Positions 9,330 through 17,622 are shown, numbered from the stretch's first letter. The stretch: DNA of 64,000 nucleotides from Amycolatopsis australiensis (GCF_900119165.1 NZ_FPJG01000006.1:2232001-2296000); one strand, 5' to 3'. Notes: generated by a model not told the origin, from the sequence alone. Made by a program: numbers and translations.

Positions 9330-9377
9330 ATGCCACCTTGACGGACCCTTCGTCCCTCGAGGTGGCATTCACGGCTT
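9321..9377. repeat. Large palindrome, family A (bidirectional terminator-like)
   Basis: The 18-bp left arm (AAGCCGTGAATGCCACCT) and its exact complement at 9360-9377 surround an inner GGAC/GTCC stem. It sits between two convergent genes and includes the amidase stop codon, so transcription termination in both directions is likely. A related element with the same GGCCACC...GGAC...GTCC...GGTGGC plan occurs at 33850-33892. Confidence 0.75.
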
Positions 9378-9386
9378 CGGCGTGCG

Positions 9387-10508
9387 TCAGGAGCCCGGCT
9401 TGCCCGCCGCCGGGGACAGCGGCTTGGCGCCGTTGCCGTTGGCCGGCTTGGTCGCCGGGCCGTTCGGCTTGGCGGGCGTGTTACCCGGCTTGGGCGCGGG
9501 CTTCACGGCGGCCTTCACCGCCGCCGGGATCGCCGGCTGCACCACCGGGACCACCGGCGCGGCCTCCGCCGAGTCGCCGCCCACCAGCTGGGACGCCTGC
9601 GGGATCACCGCCTCCTCCGGCAGCGCCGCCAGGTGCGTCTCGCTGCGGTTGAGGATGTCCTCGGCCATCGCCAGGCTCTTGCGGGCCTGCTCGCGGATCT
9701 CCGCCAGCCGCTCGACCTTGCGGTTCGCCGCCGTCGTGCGCTGGGCCGCCTGGGTGGTCGCCTCGTCGAGCCGGCGCTTGGCCTCCGCCGTGGCTTCGTC
9801 GAGCCGGCGCTTGGCTTCCGCCGTCGCCTCCGCGATCCGGCGCTCGGCCTGGTTCTTGCTCGCCGTGCGCTGGTCGGCGATGTGCTTCTCCAGTGCCGCC
9901 TTCTGCGCGGCCATCGACGCCTCGAACTCGCGCTCGAGCTTCCGCCGCTTCCGCTCCGCCTCGTTGTCCAGCAGCTCCCGGCGCTGGGCCGCCTCGACGG
10001 TCAGCCGCTGCACCTCGGCGCGCGTCTCCGCCAGCGCGGCCTCGTGCTCGGAGTGCAGCAGGTCGGCCTGCTTGTCCAGCTCCGCGACCAGCTTCGTGTA
10101 CCGCTCACGCAGCTTCTTCGACGCCTCGGTGGACGACGCCCACGTCTTCTCCGCGGCCACCTCGGCGCGCTTGATGATCTCGTCCGCGCGGGCCTGCGCG
10201 AGCGTCACCGTCCGCTGCATCCGCTCGTCGAGGTCCTCGAGCCGCTCCGGCGGCTTCTTCAGCTCCTCGACGCGGGCCTCGAGCGACGCGACCTGCTGCC
10301 GGACCGACTCCAGCTCACGGGCCGCGGCGGCGGCCTGCGCGGCGGCGGCGTCGCGCTCGCTGAGCACACGGCGCAGCTGGGCCTCGACGTGGTCGAGGTA
10401 CTGCCGGACCTCGTTGCGGTCGAAGCCGTGCCAGGCCTGCGTGTATTCACGACGGAGGGGGAGGAGGCCGTTGAGGGCGGGTGCGGCGGGGTCGCGCTCA
10501 GGAACCAT
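9387..10508 (-). CDS. DivIVA-like coiled-coil protein
   Basis: This 373-residue protein starts with a DivIVA-type N-terminal motif (REYTQAWHGFDRNEVRQYLD), which in the family binds curved or polar membrane. A coiled coil of some 220 residues follows, rich in Ala, Glu, Arg and Lys, including the tandem repeat AEAKRRLDEAT. The last 80 residues are Pro/Ala/Lys-rich, low complexity and probably disordered. DivIVA/Wag31 proteins organise polar growth and cell division on the inner face of the membrane. The gene is separate from the cell-division cluster, so it is probably an accessory DivIVA paralogue rather than Wag31 itself. The start ATG sits directly before the family motif. Confidence 0.75.
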   Translation of the reverse strand: MVPERDPAAPALNGLLPLRREYTQAWHGFDRNEVRQYLDHVEAQLRRVLSERDAAAAQAAAAARELESVRQQVASLEARVEELKKPPERLEDLDERMQRTVTLAQARADEIIKRAEVAAEKTWASSTEASKKLRERYTKLVAELDKQADLLHSEHEAALAETRAEVQRLTVEAAQRRELLDNEAERKRRKLEREFEASMAAQKAALEKHIADQRTASKNQAERRIAEATAEAKRRLDEATAEAKRRLDEATTQAAQRTTAANRKVERLAEIREQARKSLAMAEDILNRSETHLAALPEEAVIPQASQLVGGDSAEAAPVVPVVQPAIPAAVKAAVKPAPKPGNTPAKPNGPATKPANGNGAKPLSPAAGKPGS

Positions 10509-10668
10509 GCGCCCGACCGTACCCGGGGACCGTCCGCCTCCGCCGTCCGGCTTAACGAATCACCAACACGTGTCGCCGTGTCGCCGGAATGGCCTCACCC
10601 CGGAAACGCAGCGTGAGGCTCGCCCGGCCGCCGCGGGACATCCGCGCTGACCAGCGGCCGGGCCCCGG

Positions 10669-12663
10669 TCACCAGTGGAAGCCGCGCGAAAGCCGGGCCA
10701 GCGCCATCGCCGCGCGCGAGAGGTGTTTCTCGCCACGTCCGATCTTGAGCTCGCCCGAGCCGCCCGCCGCGGTGGAGTCCGGGAAGATCCGGAAGCCCTG
10801 GTACGCGATGGCGTCGGTGAGGCCCGGCGTCAGCGTGTAGGCCAGCCCGATCGCCTGCCCGGCAGGCGTGCCGATGTGCTTCGGCCGCTCGATCAGCGCC
10901 TTCATCACCATGTCCGCGGCCTGTTCCGGCGACTTCGTCGGGAACGCGTCGTAGATCTTCGTCGGCCGGATCATCGGCGTGCGCACCAGCGGCATGTGGA
11001 TGGTGGTGAACGTGATCCCGTCGCCGTGCGTCTCGGTCGCCGCGATCCGCGAGAAGTAGTCCAGCGCCGCCTTCGACGCCGCGTACGCCGAGAAGCGCGG
11101 CGCGATGCCCTGCACGCCGATCGACGACACGTTCACGATGTGCCCGAACTTCCGCCCCGACATGTGCGGCAGGACGGCCAGGATCAGCCGGACCGCGCCG
11201 AAGTAGTTGATCGCCATCGCGCGCTCGTAGTCGTGCATCCGGTCGTAGGACAGCTTGATCGACCGGCGGATCGACCGGCCGGCGTTGTTGACCAGCATGT
11301 CGATCCGGCCGTGCTCGGCCAGCATCGCGTCGACGGCCTTGCGCACCGAGTCCTCGTCGGTGAGGTCGGCCGGGTACACCGACGCCGTGCCACCCGCCGC
11401 GACGATCTCGTCGCGGACCTCTTCCAGCTCGTGCTGCCGCCGCGCGACCAGCAGCGGCACGCCGCCCGCCGCGGCGACCTTGAGCGCGGTCGCGCGGCCG
11501 ATGCCCGACGACGCGCCGGTGATGATGATCCGCCGTCCGTCCAGCTCGCCGCGCGGGCCGTGCTTGCGCGCGCGGAAGGGGTCGAGGTGCTCACGCCAGT
11601 AGCGCCACAGCGCCGGCGCGTACTCCTCCAGCCGCGGCACCTCGACCGTGCCGGCGAGTGCCTTGCGCGTCTCGGCCGAGGAGAACACCGACGGGAACGC
11701 CATGGTCTCCAGCAGCACCGGCGGGATGCCGAACCGCTCGAGCACGGCGTCGCGGGCGATGGTGACGCCGGGGATGTGCTCGGTCAGCTTGACCAGCCCG
11801 ACGATCCGCTTCGAGATGCCCTCGCCGAGCTGCACGGTGATGGTCGGCGCGCCCGCGGCCCGCGCGAAGGCGTTGTACACCGAGACGACCGGCTGCGGCT
11901 CGGGGTTGACCAGGTGGAAGGCGTGGCCGTCGAGCCCGGGCCTGACCACCAGCTCCAGCAGCGCCTTGGCGACGTAGTCGACCGGCACGATGTTGGTGTC
12001 GCCGAGATCGGGGCCGACGAGCGGCAGCACGTCCGGCAGGCCGGCGAGCCTGCTGATGGCGGGGAACAGGTAGTACGGGCCGTCGACCTTGTCCATCTCG
12101 CCGGTCTCGGAGTGCCCGACGACGACGGCGGGCCGGTACACCCGCCACGGCACCCGGTCCTGCTCGCGGACGATCTTCTCGGCCTCGAACTTGGTCCGGT
12201 GGTACGGCGTGATCAGCCGCTGGCCGGCGTCGAACATCTCCTCGGTGAAGACGCCCTCGTGGTCACCGGCGACGGCCACCGAGGACACGTGGTGCAGGCA
12301 GCCGGCGCGCAGGTCGGCGGCGAGGTCGACGACGCTGCGGGTGCCGTCCACATTGGCCTTGACGCTGGCTTCGTCGTCGGCGGTGAGGTCGTAGAGGGCG
12401 GCCAGGTGCACGATGTGGTCGACGTCGCCGCGCAGCTCGTCGCGGTCGGCATCGGACACGCCGAGCAGCGGCTCGCCGAGGTCACCGGTGACGAGCGTGA
12501 CGCGGTCGGAGTGCGGCCACTGGTCGACGAGCGCGGCCAGCTTGGCCTTGCTCGACGCGCGGACGAGCAGCGCGACGCGGTCGTCGTCGGCCCGGGAGAG
12601 CAGCAGCCGGGTGAAGTGGCGCCCGATCAGTCCGGTCGCCCCGGTCACCAAGAACGTCGCCAT
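10669..12663 (-). CDS. Two-domain acyl-CoA reductase / short-chain dehydrogenase (AcrA1-like)
   Basis: This 664-residue enzyme has two NAD(P)-binding halves. The first (residues 1 to about 360) is an extended SDR of the thioester-reductase/fatty acyl reductase kind, with TGATGLIGRHF near the start and YHRTKFEAEKIV as its active-site Tyr-Lys pair. The second (from about 375) is a classical SDR, with ITGASSGIGRATA, NNAG and the catalytic SAYAASKAALDYF. The same arrangement is known in the mycobacterial acyl-CoA reductase AcrA1, which reduces fatty acyl-CoA in lipid metabolism; the substrate here is inferred. The start at 12663 is supported by GAGAGG upstream and by the dinucleotide-binding motif beginning at residue 3. 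A TTACT-type palindrome at 12747-12766 lies in the promoter region. Confidence 0.82.
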   Translation of the reverse strand: MATFLVTGATGLIGRHFTRLLLSRADDDRVALLVRASSKAKLAALVDQWPHSDRVTLVTGDLGEPLLGVSDADRDELRGDVDHIVHLAALYDLTADDEASVKANVDGTRSVVDLAADLRAGCLHHVSSVAVAGDHEGVFTEEMFDAGQRLITPYHRTKFEAEKIVREQDRVPWRVYRPAVVVGHSETGEMDKVDGPYYLFPAISRLAGLPDVLPLVGPDLGDTNIVPVDYVAKALLELVVRPGLDGHAFHLVNPEPQPVVSVYNAFARAAGAPTITVQLGEGISKRIVGLVKLTEHIPGVTIARDAVLERFGIPPVLLETMAFPSVFSSAETRKALAGTVEVPRLEEYAPALWRYWREHLDPFRARKHGPRGELDGRRIIITGASSGIGRATALKVAAAGGVPLLVARRQHELEEVRDEIVAAGGTASVYPADLTDEDSVRKAVDAMLAEHGRIDMLVNNAGRSIRRSIKLSYDRMHDYERAMAINYFGAVRLILAVLPHMSGRKFGHIVNVSSIGVQGIAPRFSAYAASKAALDYFSRIAATETHGDGITFTTIHMPLVRTPMIRPTKIYDAFPTKSPEQAADMVMKALIERPKHIGTPAGQAIGLAYTLTPGLTDAIAYQGFRIFPDSTAAGGSGELKIGRGEKHLSRAAMALARLSRGFHW

Positions 12664-12746
12664 CGTCGTCACACCTCTCGCCGCCTCGCCCTGACCCTGG
12701 GCATTGTGCTGCATCCCGGCGGCCGTGACCACCGCGTACGGGAGTG

Positions 12747-12766
12747 AAGTTACTCACGGGTAACTT
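12747..12766. promoter_or_regulatory. Operator-like palindrome upstream of the acyl-CoA reductase gene
   Basis: AAGTTACTCACGGGTAACTT has perfect 7-bp arms around a 6-bp centre. It lies 84 bp before the reductase start codon and overlaps the stop codon of the sortase gene. The TTACT...GTAA pattern is typical of TetR-family sites at lipid genes in actinobacteria; the regulator is not in view. Confidence 0.55.
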
Positions 12767-13799
12767 AGGCGGGGTCGGCGATGACGACGCGGTTCTCCTC
12801 GTAGCCGTCGGAGCCGCCGACCCAGCGCCCACCGCAGGTCACCAGCACGACGCGGTGCGGGCCGGACTGGCCGAACAGGTCGTCGGCGCGGGCGGCCAGG
12901 TCGTTCTTGTGCACGGTGAGCAGCTGGGAGACGCGGTACCGCCAGGTCTTGCCCCCACTGTCCACAATGGTCACCAGACCGCCGATTTTCGTGGTCCACA
13001 GCTCGGCGAACGGCCCGGTGGCGCCCCGCCAGTTGACGTGCCCGGCGAAGACGGAGGCCCCACCGGCGGCCCCGAGGTCGGCGCCCCACCAGGTCGCCTG
13101 CCCGAGGTCCGCCGGGACGGGCAGCTCACCACCGGGCCCGAGGTCCTTGCGCACGAGCGCGGCGGTCCCGCCGCCGGGAAGCCGCACGGTGCCGGGTCGC
13201 TGCGGAGGCGGCGACGCGGGGGGCGGTGCCTGCGCGACCGGAGCGGCGGCGGTGGAGGGCGCGGAGGTGGCAACGGGCGCGGGGGCATCGGCGCTTGCGG
13301 CTGCCGGAGACGGCGAGGCGGCGGGAGCGGCGGCCCCGGCGACGGGCACCGCGGTCCCGCCCACGACGGCAACGGGCACCGAGCCGACGACACCGGACCC
13401 GAACTGAACGGCGAGCACGGTAGCGGCCCCGAGCGCGAAGCCGACGAGGAGCCGCCCCCGCTTCGGCGCGGGTCGCTTCCGCCACGGGTCGGGCTGAACG
13501 GTGCCGGGAGTACGCGGGTCGTTCGGAGGGGTCGGCCAGTCGTCGCTCAGCCAGCTGGGCCGGGTGTCGTCCTGCCATCGGCCGAGTCGCCCTGGCTGGT
13601 TTTCGTCCGGGCGGCCGGCCGCCGCGGGCCCGGCGCCGCCGGGACGGCTTGGCCGGGTTTCGCCCGGCCGGCCGGCCGCCGCGGGCCCGGCACCGCCGGG
13701 ACCGCCCGACCGGCTCCCGTCCTGCCACTGGTCGCTGAACCAGCCCGACTGGCCGTCTTCCCGCCACTGGTCGCCGCGCCGGCCGCCTGTGCCTGCCAT
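12765..13799 (-). CDS. Class E/F-type sortase
   Basis: This 344-residue protein is a membrane-anchored sortase, a transpeptidase that attaches surface proteins to the cell wall. The N-terminal 125 residues are Trp/Asp/Pro-rich and cytoplasmic. One membrane segment follows (RLLVGFALGAATVLAVQF), then a Pro/Ala-rich linker of about 80 residues, then the sortase barrel. Catalytic residues are visible: histidine in FAGHVNW, cysteine in VVLVTCGGRW, and arginine in the terminal ENRVVIADPA. The start ATG at 13799 is only 5 bp after the stop of the upstream surface-protein gene, so the two are co-transcribed and probably act together. Long in-frame extensions upstream of this ATG overlap the neighbouring gene and were discarded. 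Confidence 0.85.
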   Translation of the reverse strand: MAGTGGRRGDQWREDGQSGWFSDQWQDGSRSGGPGGAGPAAAGRPGETRPSRPGGAGPAAAGRPDENQPGRLGRWQDDTRPSWLSDDWPTPPNDPRTPGTVQPDPWRKRPAPKRGRLLVGFALGAATVLAVQFGSGVVGSVPVAVVGGTAVPVAGAAAPAASPSPAAASADAPAPVATSAPSTAAAPVAQAPPPASPPPQRPGTVRLPGGGTAALVRKDLGPGGELPVPADLGQATWWGADLGAAGGASVFAGHVNWRGATGPFAELWTTKIGGLVTIVDSGGKTWRYRVSQLLTVHKNDLAARADDLFGQSGPHRVVLVTCGGRWVGGSDGYEENRVVIADPA

Positions 13800-13804
13800 G
13801 CCCG

Positions 13805-15262
13805 TTACCCGCGCGAGGCCCGCCGCGCGGCGAAGCCCGCCAGACCCGCGCCCAGCAGCACCAGCAAGCCGAGCCCGGCCAGCCCCGGCACCGAGTAACT
13901 CGTCTCCACCGCACCCCGGGCCTGCGCCACCGGCTGGTCGCCCGCCGGGATCGCGCGAGGCACCTCGTTCGGCTTGTTCGTCACCGTCAGCGCCAGGGTC
14001 TCGCCCGGCTTCACCGTCCCGCACGCCGACGGCGGGTTCTGCGCGTCGTACGCGTTCGTGTACCCCGGCGGCGGGCTCGCCTCCACCACGCAGATCTCCT
14101 GCGGCGCACGCAGGTTCTCGACCGTCACGCCGCCCGTCGCGCCGTCCGTCGTGACCACCGCCGGCTTGCCGTCGGCGCCGGTGAGCGGCTTGCCGTCCTG
14201 GCCGAGCGCCGGCGATGCCTTGTCCTTGCCCGTGATCCGCAGGACCGCGCCACCGACGCCCTTGCCCGTGTTCGCGTCGGTCTTCGTCACCTGGACCTTG
14301 CCCGGCTTCGCGACGTTGACCACGCCCTGCGCGGTCAGCTCCTTCTCACCACCGGTGGAGACAACGCGCTGCTTCGCGGTGTCGACCGGCACCCGCACGT
14401 AGGGCCGATCCGCCGGCGCGGACAGTGACGCCACGAGCTTCGGCTGATCACCCGTCGGCGTCAGCTTCACCCGCACGGTGCCGTCCGCGTCCGTCGTGAG
14501 CGTGACGTCCTTCGCCGCACCCTGCGGGCTCGAGTTGCCCGAAGTACCCGCGCTGTCGTCGCCGACGGTCGCGGCCGTCGCCGTCAGCTTCACCGGGACG
14601 TCCGGGACGCCCTTGCCCTTCGCGTTCTTCACCGTGACTGTCCACTCGGCGGCCTCGCCGGCGTGCTGGTCGCCCTCCGGCGGCGTCACCGACGCCGTCC
14701 ACGGCCCGTGGTTGGCCTCCGCCTCGCCCGTGAGCCGGTCGACCGCCGCCTTGGCGTCCGCCGGCAGCAGGTCGAGGTGGTACTTCGCGTCGTAGCCGAT
14801 CTTGTCGTAGGTGAGCGACGGATCCAGGTCGGCCGCGCTGCGCGGGGCCGCCGTCCACGAGTGCAGCAGGTGCGCCAGCGCCGCGGCTTCGGCCGGCTTC
14901 TTCGTGTCGCCGTAGCGCAGCAGCAGGTACGAGATGTTCGCCGCCTGGTCGGCGGGCAGCTTCGTGCCCCACTTGGTGAGCAGCTCGTCGCCCGGCTTGT
15001 ACTGCTCGTCGGTGTCCGGCGCCTTGAGCTGGAAGCTCACGCAGAAGACCTGCTGCCCGCCGACGATGTACGACCCGAGCCAGTTCCGGCTCGGCCGCGG
15101 CGTCATGTCCTGGCCCGGCTTGACCTCGTAGCCGATGCCTTCCTGGGCGGCGGCCGACGCGGCCGGGGCGCCGACCGTGACCGAGAGCGTCCCGAACAGG
15201 ACGGCCGCGACCAGGCCGGTGAGCGCGCGGCGCGCCGCGCGAGGGCGTGTTGACCACGTCAT
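13805..15262 (-). CDS. Secreted surface protein with thioester-like and Cna-B-like domains
   Basis: This 485-residue exported protein has a signal peptide (RRALTGLVAAVLFGTL then ASAAAQE). Its N-terminal domain resembles the thioester (TED) domains of Gram-positive adhesins, with a cysteine in QQVFCVSFQL, but the partner motif reads LAHLLHSWTA, with histidine where a glutamine is expected. Ig-like and Cna-B-like repeats follow (EWTVTVKNAKGKGVPDVPV; KVQVTKTDANTGKGVGGAVL), then one C-terminal membrane helix (GLAGLGLLVLLGAGLAGF) and a basic tail. No LPXTG or LAXTG pentapeptide is visible before the helix. The start at 15262 has AAGGAG upstream. The sortase gene follows after 5 bp, so this is its likely substrate despite the odd sorting signal. 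Confidence 0.8.
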   Translation of the reverse strand: MTWSTRPRAARRALTGLVAAVLFGTLSVTVGAPAASAAAQEGIGYEVKPGQDMTPRPSRNWLGSYIVGGQQVFCVSFQLKAPDTDEQYKPGDELLTKWGTKLPADQAANISYLLLRYGDTKKPAEAAALAHLLHSWTAAPRSAADLDPSLTYDKIGYDAKYHLDLLPADAKAAVDRLTGEAEANHGPWTASVTPPEGDQHAGEAAEWTVTVKNAKGKGVPDVPVKLTATAATVGDDSAGTSGNSSPQGAAKDVTLTTDADGTVRVKLTPTGDQPKLVASLSAPADRPYVRVPVDTAKQRVVSTGGEKELTAQGVVNVAKPGKVQVTKTDANTGKGVGGAVLRITGKDKASPALGQDGKPLTGADGKPAVVTTDGATGGVTVENLRAPQEICVVEASPPPGYTNAYDAQNPPSACGTVKPGETLALTVTNKPNEVPRAIPAGDQPVAQARGAVETSYSVPGLAGLGLLVLLGAGLAGFAARRASRG

Positions 15263-15583
15263 GGCGTGTAGGCTCCTTCGTCGGACGCGCTCGGCGGCAC
15301 CGCCGCGTCTCCGCAGGTCACGTGATTGATCAACTCCCCGACGCGCGCACGGTGAGCGACCGCGCACGCCAGGTGAGAGTCACTCGGAAGGGGTGGGGGT
15401 GTCTACCGCCCTTCGGGTGGCTGTCGCCGAACGGTCGTGATCTCCGTCGCATACCGTGTCCGCCGAGGCCACGGGCTCGTGGTCGAGTAAAGTCTTCTTT
15501 ACTCGACGGGAACCGCGCGCCCCCGGCGGTCGTTGAACCCGATGCAGCGTCGATCCACGAAGCAGCAGATCCAGGAGGATCAG
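15263..15583. other. Divergent promoter region (321 bp)
   Basis: This stretch separates the minus-strand surface-protein gene from the plus-strand BI-1-like gene. Besides the palindrome at 15482-15507 I see no convincing gene in it; the open frames here have no ribosome binding site and no recognisable protein pattern. Confidence 0.6.
15482..15507. promoter_or_regulatory. Perfect 26-bp palindrome upstream of the BI-1-like gene
   Basis: GTCGAGTAAAG and CTTTACTCGAC are exact 11-bp complements around a TCTT centre. The element is 77 bp before the GTG start and is unusually AT-rich for this sequence, which fits an operator better than a terminator. Confidence 0.55.
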
Positions 15584-16417
15584 GTGCGTTCCAGTAGCAA
15601 CCCGGCGTTCCGCAACCTGCCGCACGGCGGAACGCAGACATACGGCCAGTACGGGCCCCCGGTGGGCTTCCAGCAGCCCCAGGGCGGCGTGCCCGGGTAC
15701 GGCCCCGGCCAGGTCGCCGCCGGTGCGGGCGACCGCCCGATGACCGTCGACGACGTCGTCGTCAAGACGGGCCTGTCCCTCGGTACCGCGCTGCTCTTCG
15801 GTGTCGTCACGGCGATCTGGGCGCAGACCCAGCTGGCGGAGACCGGCCGGCTGTCCGGCGCGCTCCTCGGCGCGATGTTCGCCGGCCTGATCGTCGGGCT
15901 CGTCGTGTCGCTGGTGATGATCTTCCGCCAGAAGCCCAGCGGCGCGCTGACGCTCACGTACTCGGCCGCGGAAGGCCTCTTCCTCGGCGCGCTGAGCGGC
16001 GTGTTCGAGGTCGTCTACCCGGGCATCGCGCTGCAGGCGATCATCGGCACCGCCGGCGTGTTCATCGGCATGCTGGTGGTCTACAAGACCGGCGCGGTCA
16101 AGGTCACGCCGAAGCTGACCAAGTGGATCGTCGGCGCCATCTTCGGCGTGGTCATCCTGATGCTGGTCAACCTGGTGAGCGCGCTGATCTTCGGCTTCAA
16201 CCCGCTGCGCGACGGCGGCCCGCTCGCGATCGTGTTCAGCCTCGTGTGCATCGGCATCGCGGCGTTCAGCTTCCTGCTCGACTTCGACCAGGCCGACCGG
16301 ATGATCCGCGAGGGCATGCCGTCGAAGTGGGCGTGGTACGCGGCATTCGGCCTGATGACCACGCTGGTCTGGCTGTACCTGGAGATCCTGCGGCTGCTGT
16401 CGTACCTCCGCGAGTAA
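15584..16417 (+). CDS. Bax inhibitor-1 / YccA-family membrane protein
   Basis: This 277-residue protein has a Gly/Pro/Gln-rich cytoplasmic N terminus of about 50 residues and then seven predicted membrane helices. These include SLGTALLFGVVTAIWA, GALLGAMFAGLIVGLVVSLVM and WIVGAIFGVVILMLVNLVSAL. The end (FDQADRMIREGMPSKWAWYAAFGLM) is typical of actinobacterial BI-1/YccA proteins; the family includes calcium-leak channels and protease modulators, and no exact role is known in this group. The GTG at 15584 was chosen over a more 5' ATG because a perfect AGGAGG lies 5 nt upstream and homologues begin RSSSNPAFR. A strong hairpin follows the stop. Confidence 0.85.
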   Translation: MRSSSNPAFRNLPHGGTQTYGQYGPPVGFQQPQGGVPGYGPGQVAAGAGDRPMTVDDVVVKTGLSLGTALLFGVVTAIWAQTQLAETGRLSGALLGAMFAGLIVGLVVSLVMIFRQKPSGALTLTYSAAEGLFLGALSGVFEVVYPGIALQAIIGTAGVFIGMLVVYKTGAVKVTPKLTKWIVGAIFGVVILMLVNLVSALIFGFNPLRDGGPLAIVFSLVCIGIAAFSFLLDFDQADRMIREGMPSKWAWYAAFGLMTTLVWLYLEILRLLSYLRE

Positions 16418-16435
16418 CCCTCGCCGGGGGCTTCG

Positions 16436-16470
16436 CCACCCGGCCCCGAGCCACCGCCGGGGCCGGGTGG
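16436..16470 (+). terminator. Hairpin after the BI-1-like gene
   Basis: CCACCCGGCCCC and GGGGCCGGGTGG form a perfect 12-bp stem starting 18 bp after the stop codon, with a GAGCCACCGCC loop. No T tract follows. Confidence 0.6.
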
Positions 16471-16699
16471 TTCCGCCGCTCGGCCGCCTCGAAGCGGGGT
16501 CGTCGCTGGGCCCCGAGGTGGCGAGTCATCGCTGGGCTGCGGCAGGGGCCGGAGTTCCGCCGCTCGGCGGGCGCCGAAGCGTCGGGCCGTCGCCGCGCCG
16601 CGGCGCGGCTTCCCCTCCAGATCGGCGAAGTCTCGCCGGGGTCGCGCTCCGGTCCCGGCGCTTCCGGCACCGGCCCTCAAAGCTCACCGTCCCGCAGTG

Positions 16700-16730
16700 A
16701 AGGCGCTCCGTAACCAACGGGGCGCCTTTT
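16700..16730 (+). terminator. Hairpin with T run
   Basis: AAGGCGCTCCG and CGGGGCGCCTT form an imperfect 10-bp stem followed by TTTT. It looks like an intrinsic terminator some 280 bp after the BI-1-like gene and insulates the LppU-like gene downstream. Confidence 0.6.
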
Positions 16731-16810
16731 CTGTGGGTGATTCGTGCCTTTGTGGACCCCGCTGCGGACCGCGCTCACCCTGCGTGTTGGATGTGCCGGT
16801 CGGTTCTCTT

Positions 16811-16830
16811 TCACATGTGTGAGGTTCACA
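16811..16830. promoter_or_regulatory. Overlapping TCACA/TGTGA palindromes at the LppU-like start
   Basis: TCACATGTGTGAGGTTCACA contains TCACA-TG-TGTGA and TGTGA-GGT-TCACA sharing the central half-site. It ends directly at the GTG start codon and includes the weak GAGG ribosome binding site, so a bound protein would block initiation. Confidence 0.45.
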
Positions 16831-17613
16831 GTGAGCGTTCCCCCTCCGGCCCCCGGGGGCCAGCAGCCGGTGGGTCAGCCCGATCCCTACGGACCGCCGC
16901 CGGGCGGCCAGCCGCAGCCGCAGTTCGGCCAGCCCGGCCAGCCGGCCCAGCCAGGCCAGTTCGGCCAGCCCGGCCCCTACGGCCAGCCGCCGCAGGGTCA
17001 GCCGCCGCAGGGGCAGCCCGGCCCGTACGGCCCGCCCCCCGGGCAGTTCCCGCCCGGCCAGCCGGGCTTCCCGCCGCCCGTGCCGCCGGCCCCGAAGAAG
17101 TCGAAGGCCACGTGGATCCGCATCGCGATCGTCGCGCTGGTCGTGGTCGTGGGTGGCACGATCGGGATCGTCTCCTACATCAACTCGCCGGAGAGCTCCA
17201 ACGCCGGTGACTGCCTCACGATCACCGAGTTCACCCGCAACGGCGACGACCCCGCGAAGGCCGACTGCTCGGACCCGAAGGCGAACGTCAAGATCGCCGT
17301 CCGGCTGTCCAACGCCTCCGACGACTGCCCCGGCGGTTCGGAAGCGGGCTACGACACGTACTCGGTCAGCGGCCGCAGTTCCTACAAGCTGTGCCTGATG
17401 ATCAACGCGAAGCAGGGCGACTGCCTGGCGAACTTCACGTCGCAGACCAAGGGCTACCAGAAGGTCCCGTGCAGCGACCCGACCAAGGACGGCGAGCTCG
17501 TCAAGGTCGTCGAGGGCCAGGCCAGCAAGAGCGTGTGCGAAGGAACCGACGCCACCCGCGTGGCCGTCTACCCGCAGCCGGCGACGACGATGTGCGTCAA
17601 GACGAACGAATAG
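16831..17613 (+). CDS. LppU/SCO3897-type membrane-anchored protein
   Basis: This 260-residue protein starts with about 90 residues of Pro/Gln/Gly repeats (GQPGPYGQPPQGQPPQGQ), continues with PKKSKATW and one membrane helix (IRIAIVALVVVVGGTIGIVSY), and ends in an extracytoplasmic domain. That domain has paired cysteines (AGDCLTI, KADCSD, SDDCPGG, KLCLM, QGDCLANF, KVPCSD, KSVCEG, TMCVKT), presumably disulfide-bonded. This layout is that of the actinobacterial LppU/SCO3897 family, whose function is unknown. GTG at 16831 was chosen because GAGG precedes it and the Pro-rich region starts at once; a longer in-frame extension has no such signal. A long hairpin follows the stop. Confidence 0.78.
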   Translation: MSVPPPAPGGQQPVGQPDPYGPPPGGQPQPQFGQPGQPAQPGQFGQPGPYGQPPQGQPPQGQPGPYGPPPGQFPPGQPGFPPPVPPAPKKSKATWIRIAIVALVVVVGGTIGIVSYINSPESSNAGDCLTITEFTRNGDDPAKADCSDPKANVKIAVRLSNASDDCPGGSEAGYDTYSVSGRSSYKLCLMINAKQGDCLANFTSQTKGYQKVPCSDPTKDGELVKVVEGQASKSVCEGTDATRVAVYPQPATTMCVKTNE

Positions 17614-17622
17614 CGGCACCTT

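Larger units (their letters stand above)
16418..16830. other. Non-coding stretch with two hairpins (413 bp)
   Basis: Between the BI-1-like and LppU-like genes I see no credible gene. The stretch holds the terminator hairpin at 16436-16470, a second hairpin at 16700-16730, and an operator-like TCACA/TGTGA cluster just before the next start. Confidence 0.6.

Noticed and set aside
16467..16700. 77-codon frame between the BI-1-like and LppU-like genes
   Set aside because: No ribosome binding site, Arg/Gly-rich shadow-like composition, and it overlaps terminator hairpins.
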